Of a stretch of 64,000 nt of DNA, positions 17,280 through 25,698 are shown piece after piece. The DNA is from Algoriphagus algorifonticola (lineage in GTDB: Bacteria > Bacteroidota > Bacteroidia > Cytophagales > Cyclobacteriaceae): positions 182,053 through 246,052 of the forward strand of contig NZ_VLOG01000008.1 in the NCBI RefSeq assembly GCF_007655305.1, read 5' to 3'. The notes under the pieces are model-generated. The model saw only the letters and a list, made by a program, of their open reading frames with translations, had not been told where the DNA came from and made no database searches. The position numbers and the translations under genes are program-made. Each line of letters starts with the position of its first letter. Within the stretch, counting starts at the first letter, position 1.

Positions 17280-18377
17280 ATGAAACCACACAAGCAAATC
17301 AAAGATTGGGGATTGGGACTAAGCTCCCCTTTGATCATCGCAGGACCTTGTTCTGCAGAAACTCCAGAGCAAATCGAACAGATCTGCAAGGAGATGAAAG
17401 AAGAAAACACTGTTCCTCAATTATTTAGAGCAGGAATCTGGAAGCCTAGGACAAGACCAGGATCATTCGAAGGAGTTGGGGAAGAAGGATTAAAATGGAT
17501 GGAGATCGTCCGACATCACCTCAATATTCCGATTACAGTGGAAGTTGGAAATGCTGCACATGCTGAACTGGCACTAAAGCATAAAGTTGATGTATTGTGG
17601 ATTGGAGCTCGTACCACAGTTAATCCATTCGCGGTTCAGGAGATTGCGGAAGCATTGAGAGGTTCGGACGTTCCTGTCATGGTCAAAAACCCAATGAATC
17701 CTGATCTAGACCTTTGGATGGGTGCTTTGGAAAGAATGCATGCAGTGGGTATTGACAAATTAGCCGCAATTCACAGAGGTTTCTCTGATGCTTATGATAA
17801 GCGCTTCAGAAACAAGCCTAATTGGTCAATGCCTATCCACCTTAAGCGCGTTTGGCAAGGAATGGAAGTAATCAATGATCCCTCCCACATTGTTGGAAGA
17901 AGAGATGGACTTCTTGAAGTTGCTCAAAGAGCTATGAACTTTGGTTTGGATGGACTGATGATAGAAACTCATCATGACCCTGACAAAGCCTTGTCTGATG
18001 CCAAGCAGCAAGTAACACCAAAAGCTTTGAAACAAATGATTCAATCAATTGACTTCAAAGAGCCTTTGGAAAATATGAAGCCTGACGAAAGGTTGCAGGA
18101 TTTGAGAAGAGCGGTAGATCATTTAGATGACCAGCTATTGGATATTTTGCAAGAAAGATTTGCCGTGATTGATCAGATTGGTACGCATAAAAGAGAGCAT
18201 CACTTGACTGTATTCCAGTCTAATAGATGGAAAGAAGTAATGGAAAGCAGAACTCAAAAAGGAGTGGCTAAGCAGTTGAGCGAAAAATTCATGAAAGAAT
18301 TGCTTTATTGTATCCACGAAGAATCTGTGAAGAGACAGGAAAAACAACTTCGGGAAGCAGAGCCTCTCAAGAAATAA
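17280..18377 (+). CDS. Bifunctional DAHP synthase/chorismate mutase, copy 2 (attenuated)
   Basis: 365 residues with the same two domains as the neighbour upstream: DAHP synthase (LIIAGPCSAETPEQ, AGIWKPRTRPGSFEG, WIGARTTVNPF, INDPSHIVGRRD, IETHHDP) and AroQ chorismate mutase (LQDLRRAVDHLDDQLLDILQ, IGTHKR, QSNRWKEV). It therefore supplies both the first shikimate step and the chorismate-to-prephenate step. It is the first gene of an operon holding aroB, aroA, pheA, an aminotransferase and tyrA, and follows the Phe/Tyr attenuator. This arrangement fits a copy dedicated to Phe/Tyr supply. Confidence 0.95.
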   Translation: MKPHKQIKDWGLGLSSPLIIAGPCSAETPEQIEQICKEMKEENTVPQLFRAGIWKPRTRPGSFEGVGEEGLKWMEIVRHHLNIPITVEVGNAAHAELALKHKVDVLWIGARTTVNPFAVQEIAEALRGSDVPVMVKNPMNPDLDLWMGALERMHAVGIDKLAAIHRGFSDAYDKRFRNKPNWSMPIHLKRVWQGMEVINDPSHIVGRRDGLLEVAQRAMNFGLDGLMIETHHDPDKALSDAKQQVTPKALKQMIQSIDFKEPLENMKPDERLQDLRRAVDHLDDQLLDILQERFAVIDQIGTHKREHHLTVFQSNRWKEVMESRTQKGVAKQLSEKFMKELLYCIHEESVKRQEKQLREAEPLKK

Positions 18378-18398
18378 CAAATACGGCTGAGTACCTTA

Positions 18399-18430
18399 AA
18401 GAAAGGGAAGAATCTACCCTTCCCTTTCTT
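18399..18430 (+). other. Intercistronic hairpin between DAHP synthase and aroB
   Basis: Twelve-base perfect stem AAGAAAGGGAAG/CTTCCCTTTCTT (18399-18410 with 18419-18430) with an 8-base loop. The following bases are AATTTGATG, not a strong T-tract, so it may be a weak terminator or an mRNA-stabilising or processing element that gives the first gene more product than the rest. Confidence 0.5.
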
Positions 18431-18457
18431 AATTTGATGTACCTTTAGGTTTTAAAC

Positions 18458-19501
18458 TTGAGTTTTGTGAATCCAATAATTATTGCGGAACATCCATCTA
18501 AAAGTCTATCTGAGGCACTTTCTTCCCTTACATATTCTTCCCTATTTATCCTTACAGATGAAAACACCCAAGAATATTGTTTTCCTCTGATTAAAGATGC
18601 CTTGCCGGAATCTTATTTTCATTTCACATTTCCTGCTGGGGAAAAGCATAAAAACCTAGAAACTTGCGCTGAAATTTGGACAGAAATGACCGAGGCGGGC
18701 TTGGATAGAAAGGCTCTTGTCTTGAATTTGGGAGGAGGAGTGTTGGGAGATATGGGTGGTTTTTGCGCCAGTATTTACAAAAGGGGCATTCGATTTATCA
18801 ATTTGCCTACTACCCTACTTTCTCAGGTAGATGCCAGTGTGGGAGGAAAATTAGGGGTTGATTTTGAAGGTCTCAAAAATCATCTCGGTGTCTTTAATGA
18901 ACCAGAACTAGTTCTTATTTGCCCGCATTTTCTCAATACACTTCCTTCGAACGAATTAAGGTCAGGCTTTGCAGAAATCATCAAGCATGGACTTATTCGG
19001 GACAAAGGATATTTTGAAAATTTAGATTTTCAAAATTGGAAAGAAAATGACTGGAGGAGTCTGATTTCACATTCCGTGGAAATTAAGAAATCGGTTGTGC
19101 AAGAAGATCCGAAAGAGGCCGGCTTAAGGAAGATCCTCAATTTTGGGCATACCATAGGACATGCCTTAGAAACACATTTCCTGGATGGTTCAAATCACTT
19201 GTTGCATGGAGAAGCTATAGCCGCAGGAATGATTTGCGAAGCTTGGTTGTCCGTCGAAAAATGTCAAATGTCTTCTGCCGATCTTCAGCAAATCACCCAG
19301 AATCTTTTGGAAGTATATGGAAAAATCAGACTCAATAAATCAGATTTTGAACCCGTATTGAACCTTTGTCTCCAAGACAAAAAAAATGAAGGAAAGGAGA
19401 TTTTATTTTCCTTATTGGAAAAAATAGGAAGCTGCACCTATAATGTTCCTGTGAACAAAAGCGAAATAGCAGCTGCCCTAACCTATTATCAAAACCTGTA
19501 A
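18458..19501 (+). CDS. aroB: 3-Dehydroquinate synthase
   Basis: 347 residues. NAD-dependent cyclisation of DAHP to 3-dehydroquinate, the second shikimate step. Signature LNLGGGVLGDMGGFCASIYKRG (split here: LNLGGGVLGDMGGF at about 91-104), NLPTTLLSQVDASVGGK and the metal-binding FGHTIGHALE histidines. There is no ATG start: a TTG at 18458 or a GTG at 18467 (giving MNPIIIAEHP) must be used; I kept the longer form. Second gene of the attenuated operon. Confidence 0.94.
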   Translation: MSFVNPIIIAEHPSKSLSEALSSLTYSSLFILTDENTQEYCFPLIKDALPESYFHFTFPAGEKHKNLETCAEIWTEMTEAGLDRKALVLNLGGGVLGDMGGFCASIYKRGIRFINLPTTLLSQVDASVGGKLGVDFEGLKNHLGVFNEPELVLICPHFLNTLPSNELRSGFAEIIKHGLIRDKGYFENLDFQNWKENDWRSLISHSVEIKKSVVQEDPKEAGLRKILNFGHTIGHALETHFLDGSNHLLHGEAIAAGMICEAWLSVEKCQMSSADLQQITQNLLEVYGKIRLNKSDFEPVLNLCLQDKKNEGKEILFSLLEKIGSCTYNVPVNKSEIAAALTYYQNL

Positions 19502-19526
19502 CCTATTTACCTTGCCAACTGACACT

Positions 19527-20756
19527 ATGGAGCTACTAAAACTGAATCAGAAATCAGCTTTTACTCCCACCACTATCCCTCTTCCTTCCTCTAAAAGCGA
19601 ATCTAATCGGGTATTGATTATAGATGCTTTGACTGAAGGTCAAAACACTATAGAGAACCTGGCAGAAGCGAGAGATACGCAGACTATGATTCGCCTGCTT
19701 CAAACCAATCCTCCTGTATATGATGTATTGGATGCCGGTACGACAATGCGATTTCTAACAGCTTATGCTGCTGTCACCAATCAAAATAAAGTAATGACAG
19801 GAACGGCCAGAATGTGTCAAAGACCTATCGGGATTTTGGTTGACGCTTTAAGAGAAATAGGTGCTGAAATTCATTATATGAATGTGGAAGGTTATCCTCC
19901 TCTGGCGGTTCATGGGCTTACTGAACAAACAAAATCTGCAGTAAAAATCCGAGGAGATGTGTCCAGTCAGTACATTTCCGCCATGTTGATGATTGCTCCT
20001 ATTTTACCTAAAGGACTGGAAATTGAGTTGGAAGGAAAAGTGGGAAGCCGCACCTATATAGAAATGACTTTAGAACTGATGGCCAAGTTCGGCATCAACT
20101 ACACTTGGGAAGGCAATTCCATTAAAGTCGAAAACCAAGCCTATCAGCCAACTCAATTCATGGTGGAGAGCGATTGGTCTGGGGCAAGTTATTGGTTTAG
20201 CCTATTAGCCTGTGCTGATTCCGGTCAACTTTTTTTGAAAGGATTGAAAGAAAATAGCCTACAGGGAGATTCTAAAATTGTGGAAATCATGTCCAAACTC
20301 GGCGTGAAAAGCAGCTTCAAAAAGGATGGTGTTTTGTTGGAAAAAATCCCTGTGGAGGGATTGGAAGAGTTTGACTTTACACATTGCCCCGATTTGGCTC
20401 AAACTGTAGCTGTTACCTGCGCAATCATTGGCCAAAATGCGAGATTCACGGGACTGGAAAGTCTTCGTATAAAGGAGACTGATAGAATTTATGCTTTACA
20501 GCAAGAATTAGCCAAGTTTAATGCTGAACTTAAGGAAATTGAGCCAGAAGTATTTCAGGTGATTCCATCTGTGACTATGCCACATGAGGTAAAAATTCAC
20601 ACCTATGATGATCATAGAATGGCGATGGCATTTATGCCTCTTTTGACAAAAACTCAAGTTTTAATCGAGGATCCGGATGTGGTGAATAAAAGCTATCCTA
20701 GTTTCTGGAAACATTGCCAGCTTGCCGGAATAGATATTTCAAAACATGAGTCTTAA
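19527..20756 (+). CDS. aroA: 5-Enolpyruvylshikimate-3-phosphate synthase
   Basis: 409 residues from the ATG at 19527; a TTG at 19512 would add five residues. Transfers the enolpyruvyl group of PEP to shikimate-3-phosphate. Visible motifs: LPSSKSESNR with the catalytic Lys, LDAGTTMRFLTAYAA, the RIKETDRIYAL loop (about residue 318) and DDHRMAMAFMPL near the end. The DAGTTMR segment in place of the usual NAGTAMR is a Bacteroidota-type variant of the PEP-binding loop. The stop overlaps the start of pheA by 11 bases. Confidence 0.94.
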   Translation: MELLKLNQKSAFTPTTIPLPSSKSESNRVLIIDALTEGQNTIENLAEARDTQTMIRLLQTNPPVYDVLDAGTTMRFLTAYAAVTNQNKVMTGTARMCQRPIGILVDALREIGAEIHYMNVEGYPPLAVHGLTEQTKSAVKIRGDVSSQYISAMLMIAPILPKGLEIELEGKVGSRTYIEMTLELMAKFGINYTWEGNSIKVENQAYQPTQFMVESDWSGASYWFSLLACADSGQLFLKGLKENSLQGDSKIVEIMSKLGVKSSFKKDGVLLEKIPVEGLEEFDFTHCPDLAQTVAVTCAIIGQNARFTGLESLRIKETDRIYALQQELAKFNAELKEIEPEVFQVIPSVTMPHEVKIHTYDDHRMAMAFMPLLTKTQVLIEDPDVVNKSYPSFWKHCQLAGIDISKHES

Positions 20757-21567
20757 AATTGCCATACAGGGAATCCCTGGTTCATTCCATCATCAAGTGG
20801 CCTTAAAGGCTTATGGAGGTGAGGCTAAAATTCTTCCTTTCAATACTTTTGAAGCAGTGGCAAAATCCATTTCTCAGGGAGAAGCTGATTTTGGAGTGAT
20901 GGCTATAGAGAATTCCATAGCTGGAGCTATTTTACCTAATTACGATCTCCTCGATCGGTATGAGCTATTTATAACTGACGAATTTTACTTGCCTATTTCT
21001 CATCAATTGATGGCTTTACCTGGCCAAAAAATCGAGCAGGTTCGGGAGGTTCGCTCCCACCCAATGGCTTTATTGCAGTGTAAAACATTTCTTGCCCAGT
21101 ATCCAAATATGAAGCAAGTAGATGATATAGATACAGCAACGGTAGCCAAAAGAATTCGCCAGGAACAAAGTGAGGGCCTAGCCGCAATTGCTTCGGAAAT
21201 AGCAGCAAAAATCTACGGATTGGAAATACTTGCAAGGGATATACAAACTGTTAAAAGCAATTTTACCCGCTTTATTTTATTGGCAAATAAAATCAATCCT
21301 TCAGATGAGGGATCGAACAAAGCCTCTTTCAAAGTAACCATCAAAAATGAGCAAGGGGGCCTCGCCCAATTACTCAGTATGCTGGCTTATAAAGGATTGG
21401 ACTTAAGTAAAATTCAATCTATTCCAGTCATTGAAAAACCTTGGGAATATTCCTTTTTCATTGATGCGGTTTTTACGAATTATGAAAATTATCGGGATGC
21501 GATGAATCTTATCCAAAGGGATTTTGGGGATGTTAAAATTTTTGGGGAATACAGGAGCAGAAAATAA
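20746..21567 (+). CDS. pheA: Prephenate dehydratase with ACT domain
   Basis: 273 residues. Residues 1-185 form the dehydratase domain (IQGIPGSFHH, AIENSIAGAI, ASEIAAKIYGL, SNFTRFILL with the catalytic Thr), which turns prephenate into phenylpyruvate. Residues about 198-273 are an ACT regulatory domain for feedback by Phe; the usual ESRP motif is replaced by QSIP, a conservative drift seen in the phylum as far as I recall. No chorismate mutase domain, since that activity is fused to DAHP synthase in this operon. Overlaps aroA by 11 bases; the next gene starts within its stop codon (TAATGA). Confidence 0.94.
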   Translation: MSLKIAIQGIPGSFHHQVALKAYGGEAKILPFNTFEAVAKSISQGEADFGVMAIENSIAGAILPNYDLLDRYELFITDEFYLPISHQLMALPGQKIEQVREVRSHPMALLQCKTFLAQYPNMKQVDDIDTATVAKRIRQEQSEGLAAIASEIAAKIYGLEILARDIQTVKSNFTRFILLANKINPSDEGSNKASFKVTIKNEQGGLAQLLSMLAYKGLDLSKIQSIPVIEKPWEYSFFIDAVFTNYENYRDAMNLIQRDFGDVKIFGEYRSRK

Positions 21568-22709
21568 TGAAGGGATTTGCAAAGCGCATTGAGGAGGTAC
21601 AGGAATACTATTTTTCCGCCAAGCTCAAAGAAGTCAATCAAATGATTTCAGATGGGAAGCCCATTATCAATTTGGGCATAGGAAGTCCTGATTTGGCTCC
21701 AGCCAAAGAAGTAATTCAAGCCCTAAACCATACAGCAGAAAATTCGCAATCTCATGGATATCAAGCTTATCAGGGAATCCCTGAGCTTAGGGTGGCCATG
21801 GCTGAATTTTATCAACGAGAGTTTCGTGTAAGGTTAAATCCACAGACTGAAATTCTTCCTTTGATGGGTTCAAAGGAAGGTATTATGCATATCAGCATGA
21901 CTTTCTTAAACCCCGGGGACCAAGTGCTTATTCCAAATCCAGGATATCCCACTTACCGGAGTGTCACCCAATTGTTGGAAGCTGAATCCATATTTTATGA
22001 ATTGGATGAGTCAGGAAATCCAAATTGGGATCAATTGAATTCTCTTGACTGTAACAAAGTCAAGTTGATGTGGGTGAATTATCCTCAAATGCCAACCGGA
22101 GCCTTGGGAAGTCTGGAATTGTTTGAGAAATTAATCGCCTTTGCAAAGCAAAATCAGCTGATCCTGATCAATGATAATCCCTATTCGCACATTTTGAATC
22201 CTCAGCCAATCAGCTTATTGGAGGTATCAGGCGCCAAAGAAGTAGCGATGGAGCTTAACTCTCTGAGTAAAACTTTCAATATGCCGGGATGGAGAGTAGG
22301 CATGCTTTGCGGAAAGGATGAATGGGTGAAAGCTGTCATGAAGGTCAAATCCAACATGGACTCTGGGATGTTTTTAGGAATTCAAAAAGGTGCCATTGCA
22401 GCGCTTAGGTTGGGAAAAAATTGGTTTCAGGATTTAAATGAGCTCTACACAAACCGACGTAAGCTGGTTTGGAAGCTGGCAGACCTACTGGATTTATCTT
22501 ATTCCAAGTCTAACGGTGGACTCTTTGTCTGGTGCAAAATTGCTGAAGGAAAATCAGCAGATGAATTGGTCGATTATCTATTGTATGAGAAAAATATCTT
22601 TATCACGCCTGGAAAAATCTTTGGTTCAGGAGGAGAAAATTACGTGAGAATTTCCCTCTGTATGCCAGAGTTCAAAATTTTAGAGGCAATCAAACGAATC
22701 AAACCTTAA
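21567..22709 (+). CDS. PLP-dependent aminotransferase, likely aromatic
   Basis: 380 residues, class I/II fold type I. Motifs: INLGIGSPDLAP near the N-terminus, YQAYQGIPELR, PNPGYPTYRS, NYPQMPTGA (an unusual form of the NPxNPTG motif) and the Schiff-base Lys in SLSKTFNMPGWRVG. It sits between prephenate dehydratase and prephenate dehydrogenase, so the likely job is transamination of phenylpyruvate and 4-hydroxyphenylpyruvate, the last step of Phe and Tyr synthesis (context inference). Aspartate or other substrates cannot be excluded from sequence. Confidence 0.88.
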   Translation: MKGFAKRIEEVQEYYFSAKLKEVNQMISDGKPIINLGIGSPDLAPAKEVIQALNHTAENSQSHGYQAYQGIPELRVAMAEFYQREFRVRLNPQTEILPLMGSKEGIMHISMTFLNPGDQVLIPNPGYPTYRSVTQLLEAESIFYELDESGNPNWDQLNSLDCNKVKLMWVNYPQMPTGALGSLELFEKLIAFAKQNQLILINDNPYSHILNPQPISLLEVSGAKEVAMELNSLSKTFNMPGWRVGMLCGKDEWVKAVMKVKSNMDSGMFLGIQKGAIAALRLGKNWFQDLNELYTNRRKLVWKLADLLDLSYSKSNGGLFVWCKIAEGKSADELVDYLLYEKNIFITPGKIFGSGGENYVRISLCMPEFKILEAIKRIKP

Positions 22710-22921
22710 TATTATGAAATCGAGCATGTCGGAGCCGACACACACTGGGATGCCCCGAAGTATCGGGGAAAATGTGCGACCTGCCTGCCGCAGGCAGGGA
22801 TTCCATATGGCCATTAAAAACAAATTATAATCAGATGAAATGCCCATGAGGAAAAATCTCACACAAGGGGATGATTATCTTGGGCATTCCATCTGACCTC
22901 TAAAAATCAAAATATAAACAG
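22710..22921. repeat. Hairpin-rich spacer between aminotransferase gene and tyrA
   Basis: The 212-base gap holds no gene but three inverted repeats: CCCCGA/TCGGGG (22753-22768), CCTGCCTG/CAGGCAGG (22780-22798, the dispersed palindrome also at 10320 and 33351), and a larger one with 19-base arms, 16 of 19 paired (22831-22849 with 22878-22896, cores CAGATG and TGCCC). Its other gene junctions in the operon overlap or are tight, so this looks like repeat insertion inside the operon. None has a T-tract that would clearly stop transcription. Confidence 0.65.
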
Positions 22922-23770
22922 ATGAATAAAATACATATTGTAGGATTAGGACTTCTGGGAGGTTCTTTCGGACTTGGGGCCAGAAGAAAATTCCCTGAAA
23001 TGACCATCACGGGAACAGATATTTCTACCCAAAACCAGAAAGATGCTTTGACTTTGGGAATCATTACTAAAGCCCAAGATAAGCCTGACCTAGACACTGA
23101 TATTGTTATCCTAGCCACTCCTGCTGATACTTTGGGAGACTTGTTGATTCAAACTTTGGATCAGGTCGGTGAAAATACCTTGGTAATTGACTTAGGTTCT
23201 ACCAAGTCCAAGCTTTGCCTTCAGTTGGCTGGTCATCCTAAAAGAAAGCAATATCTAGCAGGACACCCCATCGCCGGTACAGAGTATTCAGGACCCAAAG
23301 CAGCATTTGCGGATCTATTGGATCGAAAAGTCATGATCCTCTGCGAAATGGAGAAAACAGACCTCCACCTGAAAGAAAAAGCCTATGAGCTTTTTGATGC
23401 ATTGAATCTTAAACTGAGATTTATGGATCCTGAGGAACATGATCGGCACCTGGCCTTTGTTTCTCATTTGTCTCATATTTCCTCATTTATGCTAGGAAAA
23501 ACTGTCCTTCAAAAAATGGAGGATGAAAAAAACATATTCGATATGGCAGGATCCGGTTTCGCTTCTACAGTGAGACTTGCCAAATCAAGTCCGGCTATGT
23601 GGGCACCTATCCTTACTGAAAACAAGGATAATATTTTAGCATCCTTGGATGGCTATATCTCAAATTTGACAGCTATAAGAGAAAAAATAGCTTCTTCTGA
23701 TGGAGAGGGCATTTACAAAGAATTGGAAGAGATTAACAAAATCCGGGATATTCTGGATTTGGGAAGATAG
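22922..23770 (+). CDS. tyrA: Prephenate dehydrogenase
   Basis: 282 residues. NAD(P)-binding Rossmann motif IVGLGLLGGSFG at 5-16, then VILATPADT, IDLGSTKSKL, the substrate segment AGHPIAGTEYSGP with its catalytic His, and the helical dimerisation half (HLAFVSHLSHISSFML). It converts prephenate to 4-hydroxyphenylpyruvate. No ACT domain follows. Last gene of the aromatic operon, closed by a strong terminator. Confidence 0.93.
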   Translation: MNKIHIVGLGLLGGSFGLGARRKFPEMTITGTDISTQNQKDALTLGIITKAQDKPDLDTDIVILATPADTLGDLLIQTLDQVGENTLVIDLGSTKSKLCLQLAGHPKRKQYLAGHPIAGTEYSGPKAAFADLLDRKVMILCEMEKTDLHLKEKAYELFDALNLKLRFMDPEEHDRHLAFVSHLSHISSFMLGKTVLQKMEDEKNIFDMAGSGFASTVRLAKSSPAMWAPILTENKDNILASLDGYISNLTAIREKIASSDGEGIYKELEEINKIRDILDLGR

Positions 23771-23791
23771 CCTCTATTCAATTCAATTATC

Positions 23792-23818
23792 AAACCAGGA
23801 CAATCTCCTGGTTTTTTT
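23792..23818 (+). terminator. Intrinsic terminator of the aromatic operon
   Basis: Nine-base stem AAACCAGGA/TCCTGGTTT (23792-23800 with 23806-23814), CAATC loop, seven T. Confidence 0.9.
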
Positions 23819-23880
23819 ATTGATAAAAGGTATTGAGAGAGCCAGTCTGAACTCGTAAATTCAATCAAATAAAACAACCT

Positions 23881-24882
23881 ATGAGACCTATCTTACTATT
23901 AATAATCGGCTTATTCTTTGGATTAGGAGTACATGCCCAAAGTTCTTGGGAAAATATAGCAGTCCAGGGAGAAGCCATGACTAGGCATGAAAATTCATTT
24001 GTAGCATGTAAAGGAAAACTATATGCCCTGGGAGGAAGAGGTGTTCGCTCGGTAGACAAATTTGACCCCAAAACTCAAAAATGGGAAAAATATGCTAATG
24101 CTCCCATGGAAATCAGCCACTTTCAGGCGGTGGCTCTGAATGGAGAAATCTGGGTTATCGGGGCATTTACAGGATCTTATCCGCATGAAACTCCAATTCC
24201 TACAGCATTGATTTTTAATCCTCAAACAAGAAAGTGGAGAGAAGGCCCCAAATTACCGATGGGAAGGGAAAGGGGATCAGCAGGGGTAGTGGTAAAAGAT
24301 GGCTTGATTTATATGGCAGGGGGTATTCAAGATGGACACTATGAAGGATTTGTTCCTTGGTTTGACGTACTAAATCCAAAAACAGGAAAATGGGAAGCCC
24401 TGCCAGATGCACCTAGGGCCAGAGATCACATCAGTGCTGCTATGGTAGGTGATAAATTGTATTTGGCAGGCGGAAGGACTTCCCATGCCGCTATTGGCAA
24501 AGTGTTGGAAACTACCATTGAAGAAGTGGATTACTTTGATTTCAAACAAGGAAAATGGATAAGTAACACCACACAAATCCCAACGCCGAGAGCAGGAAAC
24601 TCTAACTTGGGAATTGGAAAGTACTTGGTGGTTATGAATGGGGAGAGCGCTGCTCAAGTCCCAGCTCACGCAGAAGTGGAAGTATTAGATACTGAAACTA
24701 ATCAATGGATCATACTTCCAAGCCTTAATCAGGGTAGACACGGAACTGGAGCCGTAATTTTTAAAGGAAAAATCTACGTGGCAGCTGGCTCTGCAAATCG
24801 AGGTGGAGGGCCTGAATTGAATTCTTTAGAGATTTTGGATTGGAAAAAGGCCATTCAAAATTCAATAGAAGGGAACCTTTAG
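23881..24882 (+). CDS. Exported Kelch-repeat beta-propeller protein
   Basis: 333 residues. Signal peptide MRPILLLIIGLFFGLGVHA is followed by about six Kelch repeats recognisable by paired Gly and W/Y spacing (GKLYALGGRGVRSVDKFDP, KDGLIYMAGGIQDGHYEG, GDKLYLAGGRTSHAAIGKV, FKGKIYVAAGSANRGGGPE). It should fold as a six-bladed propeller in the periplasm or outside the cell. No catalytic residues of sialic-acid mutarotase or galactose oxidase are obvious. It may be only a neighbour, not a part, of the copper genes that follow. Confidence 0.85.
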   Translation: MRPILLLIIGLFFGLGVHAQSSWENIAVQGEAMTRHENSFVACKGKLYALGGRGVRSVDKFDPKTQKWEKYANAPMEISHFQAVALNGEIWVIGAFTGSYPHETPIPTALIFNPQTRKWREGPKLPMGRERGSAGVVVKDGLIYMAGGIQDGHYEGFVPWFDVLNPKTGKWEALPDAPRARDHISAAMVGDKLYLAGGRTSHAAIGKVLETTIEEVDYFDFKQGKWISNTTQIPTPRAGNSNLGIGKYLVVMNGESAAQVPAHAEVEVLDTETNQWIILPSLNQGRHGTGAVIFKGKIYVAAGSANRGGGPELNSLEILDWKKAIQNSIEGNL

Positions 24883-24919
24883 CTTGGAAAAGCTATTTTT
24901 GAAAGGAAACAAACCAAGT

Positions 24920-25129
24920 ATGAAAACACTAAAATTTAAAACCAATATCAATTGCGGTAACTGCCTTTCCAAAGTTAGTCCTATCCTGAATGCTGAATCT
25001 GGAATTGCTGAATGGAATGTTGATTTACAGGATCCCGAAAAAACATTAACCGTCAAAACGGTAGATTTAAATCCTGATGACATCAAAAAAACTGTGCTGA
25101 AATCTGGCTTTTTGGCCAACCCAAAGTAA
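24920..25129 (+). CDS. Small heavy-metal-associated (HMA) domain protein
   Basis: 69 residues from the ATG at 24920; a TTG at 24884 is in frame but would add an odd 12-residue tail. The fold pattern KFKTNINCGNCLSKVSPIL with the metal-binding CxxC (N-C-G-N-C) marks a ferredoxin-like copper chaperone domain; the usual Met-Thr before the first Cys is replaced by Ile-Asn. It is the first of a block of copper/silver genes and probably carries Cu(I) in the cytosol. Confidence 0.85.
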   Translation: MKTLKFKTNINCGNCLSKVSPILNAESGIAEWNVDLQDPEKTLTVKTVDLNPDDIKKTVLKSGFLANPK

Positions 25130-25203
25130 GTTAAAGTACTGAAAATCAGATTTTATTAAGAATCACTTGAACATTTGGTGGATATTTGCGTAGATTTGAG
25201 CTG

Positions 25204-25617
25204 TTGAAAAAATTTATTTCCATAGCGCTCTCATTGATTGTTCTATTCTCCTCTGTGGGAATGGCCAAAACCACGCATTTTTGTATGGGAGAGGAAATGG
25301 ACAGTAAATTCAGCTTAGCCGCTAGTCATTTAGATTGTGGAATGGATAGTCCTAAATCCCACCAATCTCATGATGAAAAATCTCATGTAGATCCAAGCGG
25401 ATGCTGTGAGAACCTGAGTCAGCATTTACAGCTTGACGAAGAATCATCTTTTAAGAAATCAAATTCACAGGTAAATATCCACTTTGCCTTAGCCTTTATT
25501 GAGGTTTTTTTATGGAATACCACAATTTTTCCGAAGGAAGATCAAAGAGTAAACGATTATTATCCCCCTCCTATTGAACAGAATTATCAGGTTCTGTTCC
25601 AAAGCTTTTTGATTTAA
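25204..25617 (+). CDS. HYC_CC_PP family exported protein
   Basis: About 137 residues. There is no ATG; the best start is TTG 25204 (KKFISIALSLIVLFSSVGMA signal peptide), and TTG 25186 adds six residues. After the signal peptide come THFCMGEEM, a conserved LDCGMD, SGCCENLSQHLQ and a terminal DYYPPP, which are the His/Cys, Cys-Cys and Pro-Pro features that name the family. These proteins occur next to copper efflux genes in Bacteroidota; a periplasmic metal-binding role is likely but unproven. It lies just before cusA. Confidence 0.8.
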   Translation: MKKFISIALSLIVLFSSVGMAKTTHFCMGEEMDSKFSLAASHLDCGMDSPKSHQSHDEKSHVDPSGCCENLSQHLQLDEESSFKKSNSQVNIHFALAFIEVFLWNTTIFPKEDQRVNDYYPPPIEQNYQVLFQSFLI

Positions 25618-25698
25618 AATTCATTCTTGCGGTTTCTCCGCTTAGTGCATGGACCTAATGTCCATTTGTATTTTCAATTCGCACAATTAGAATGAATT

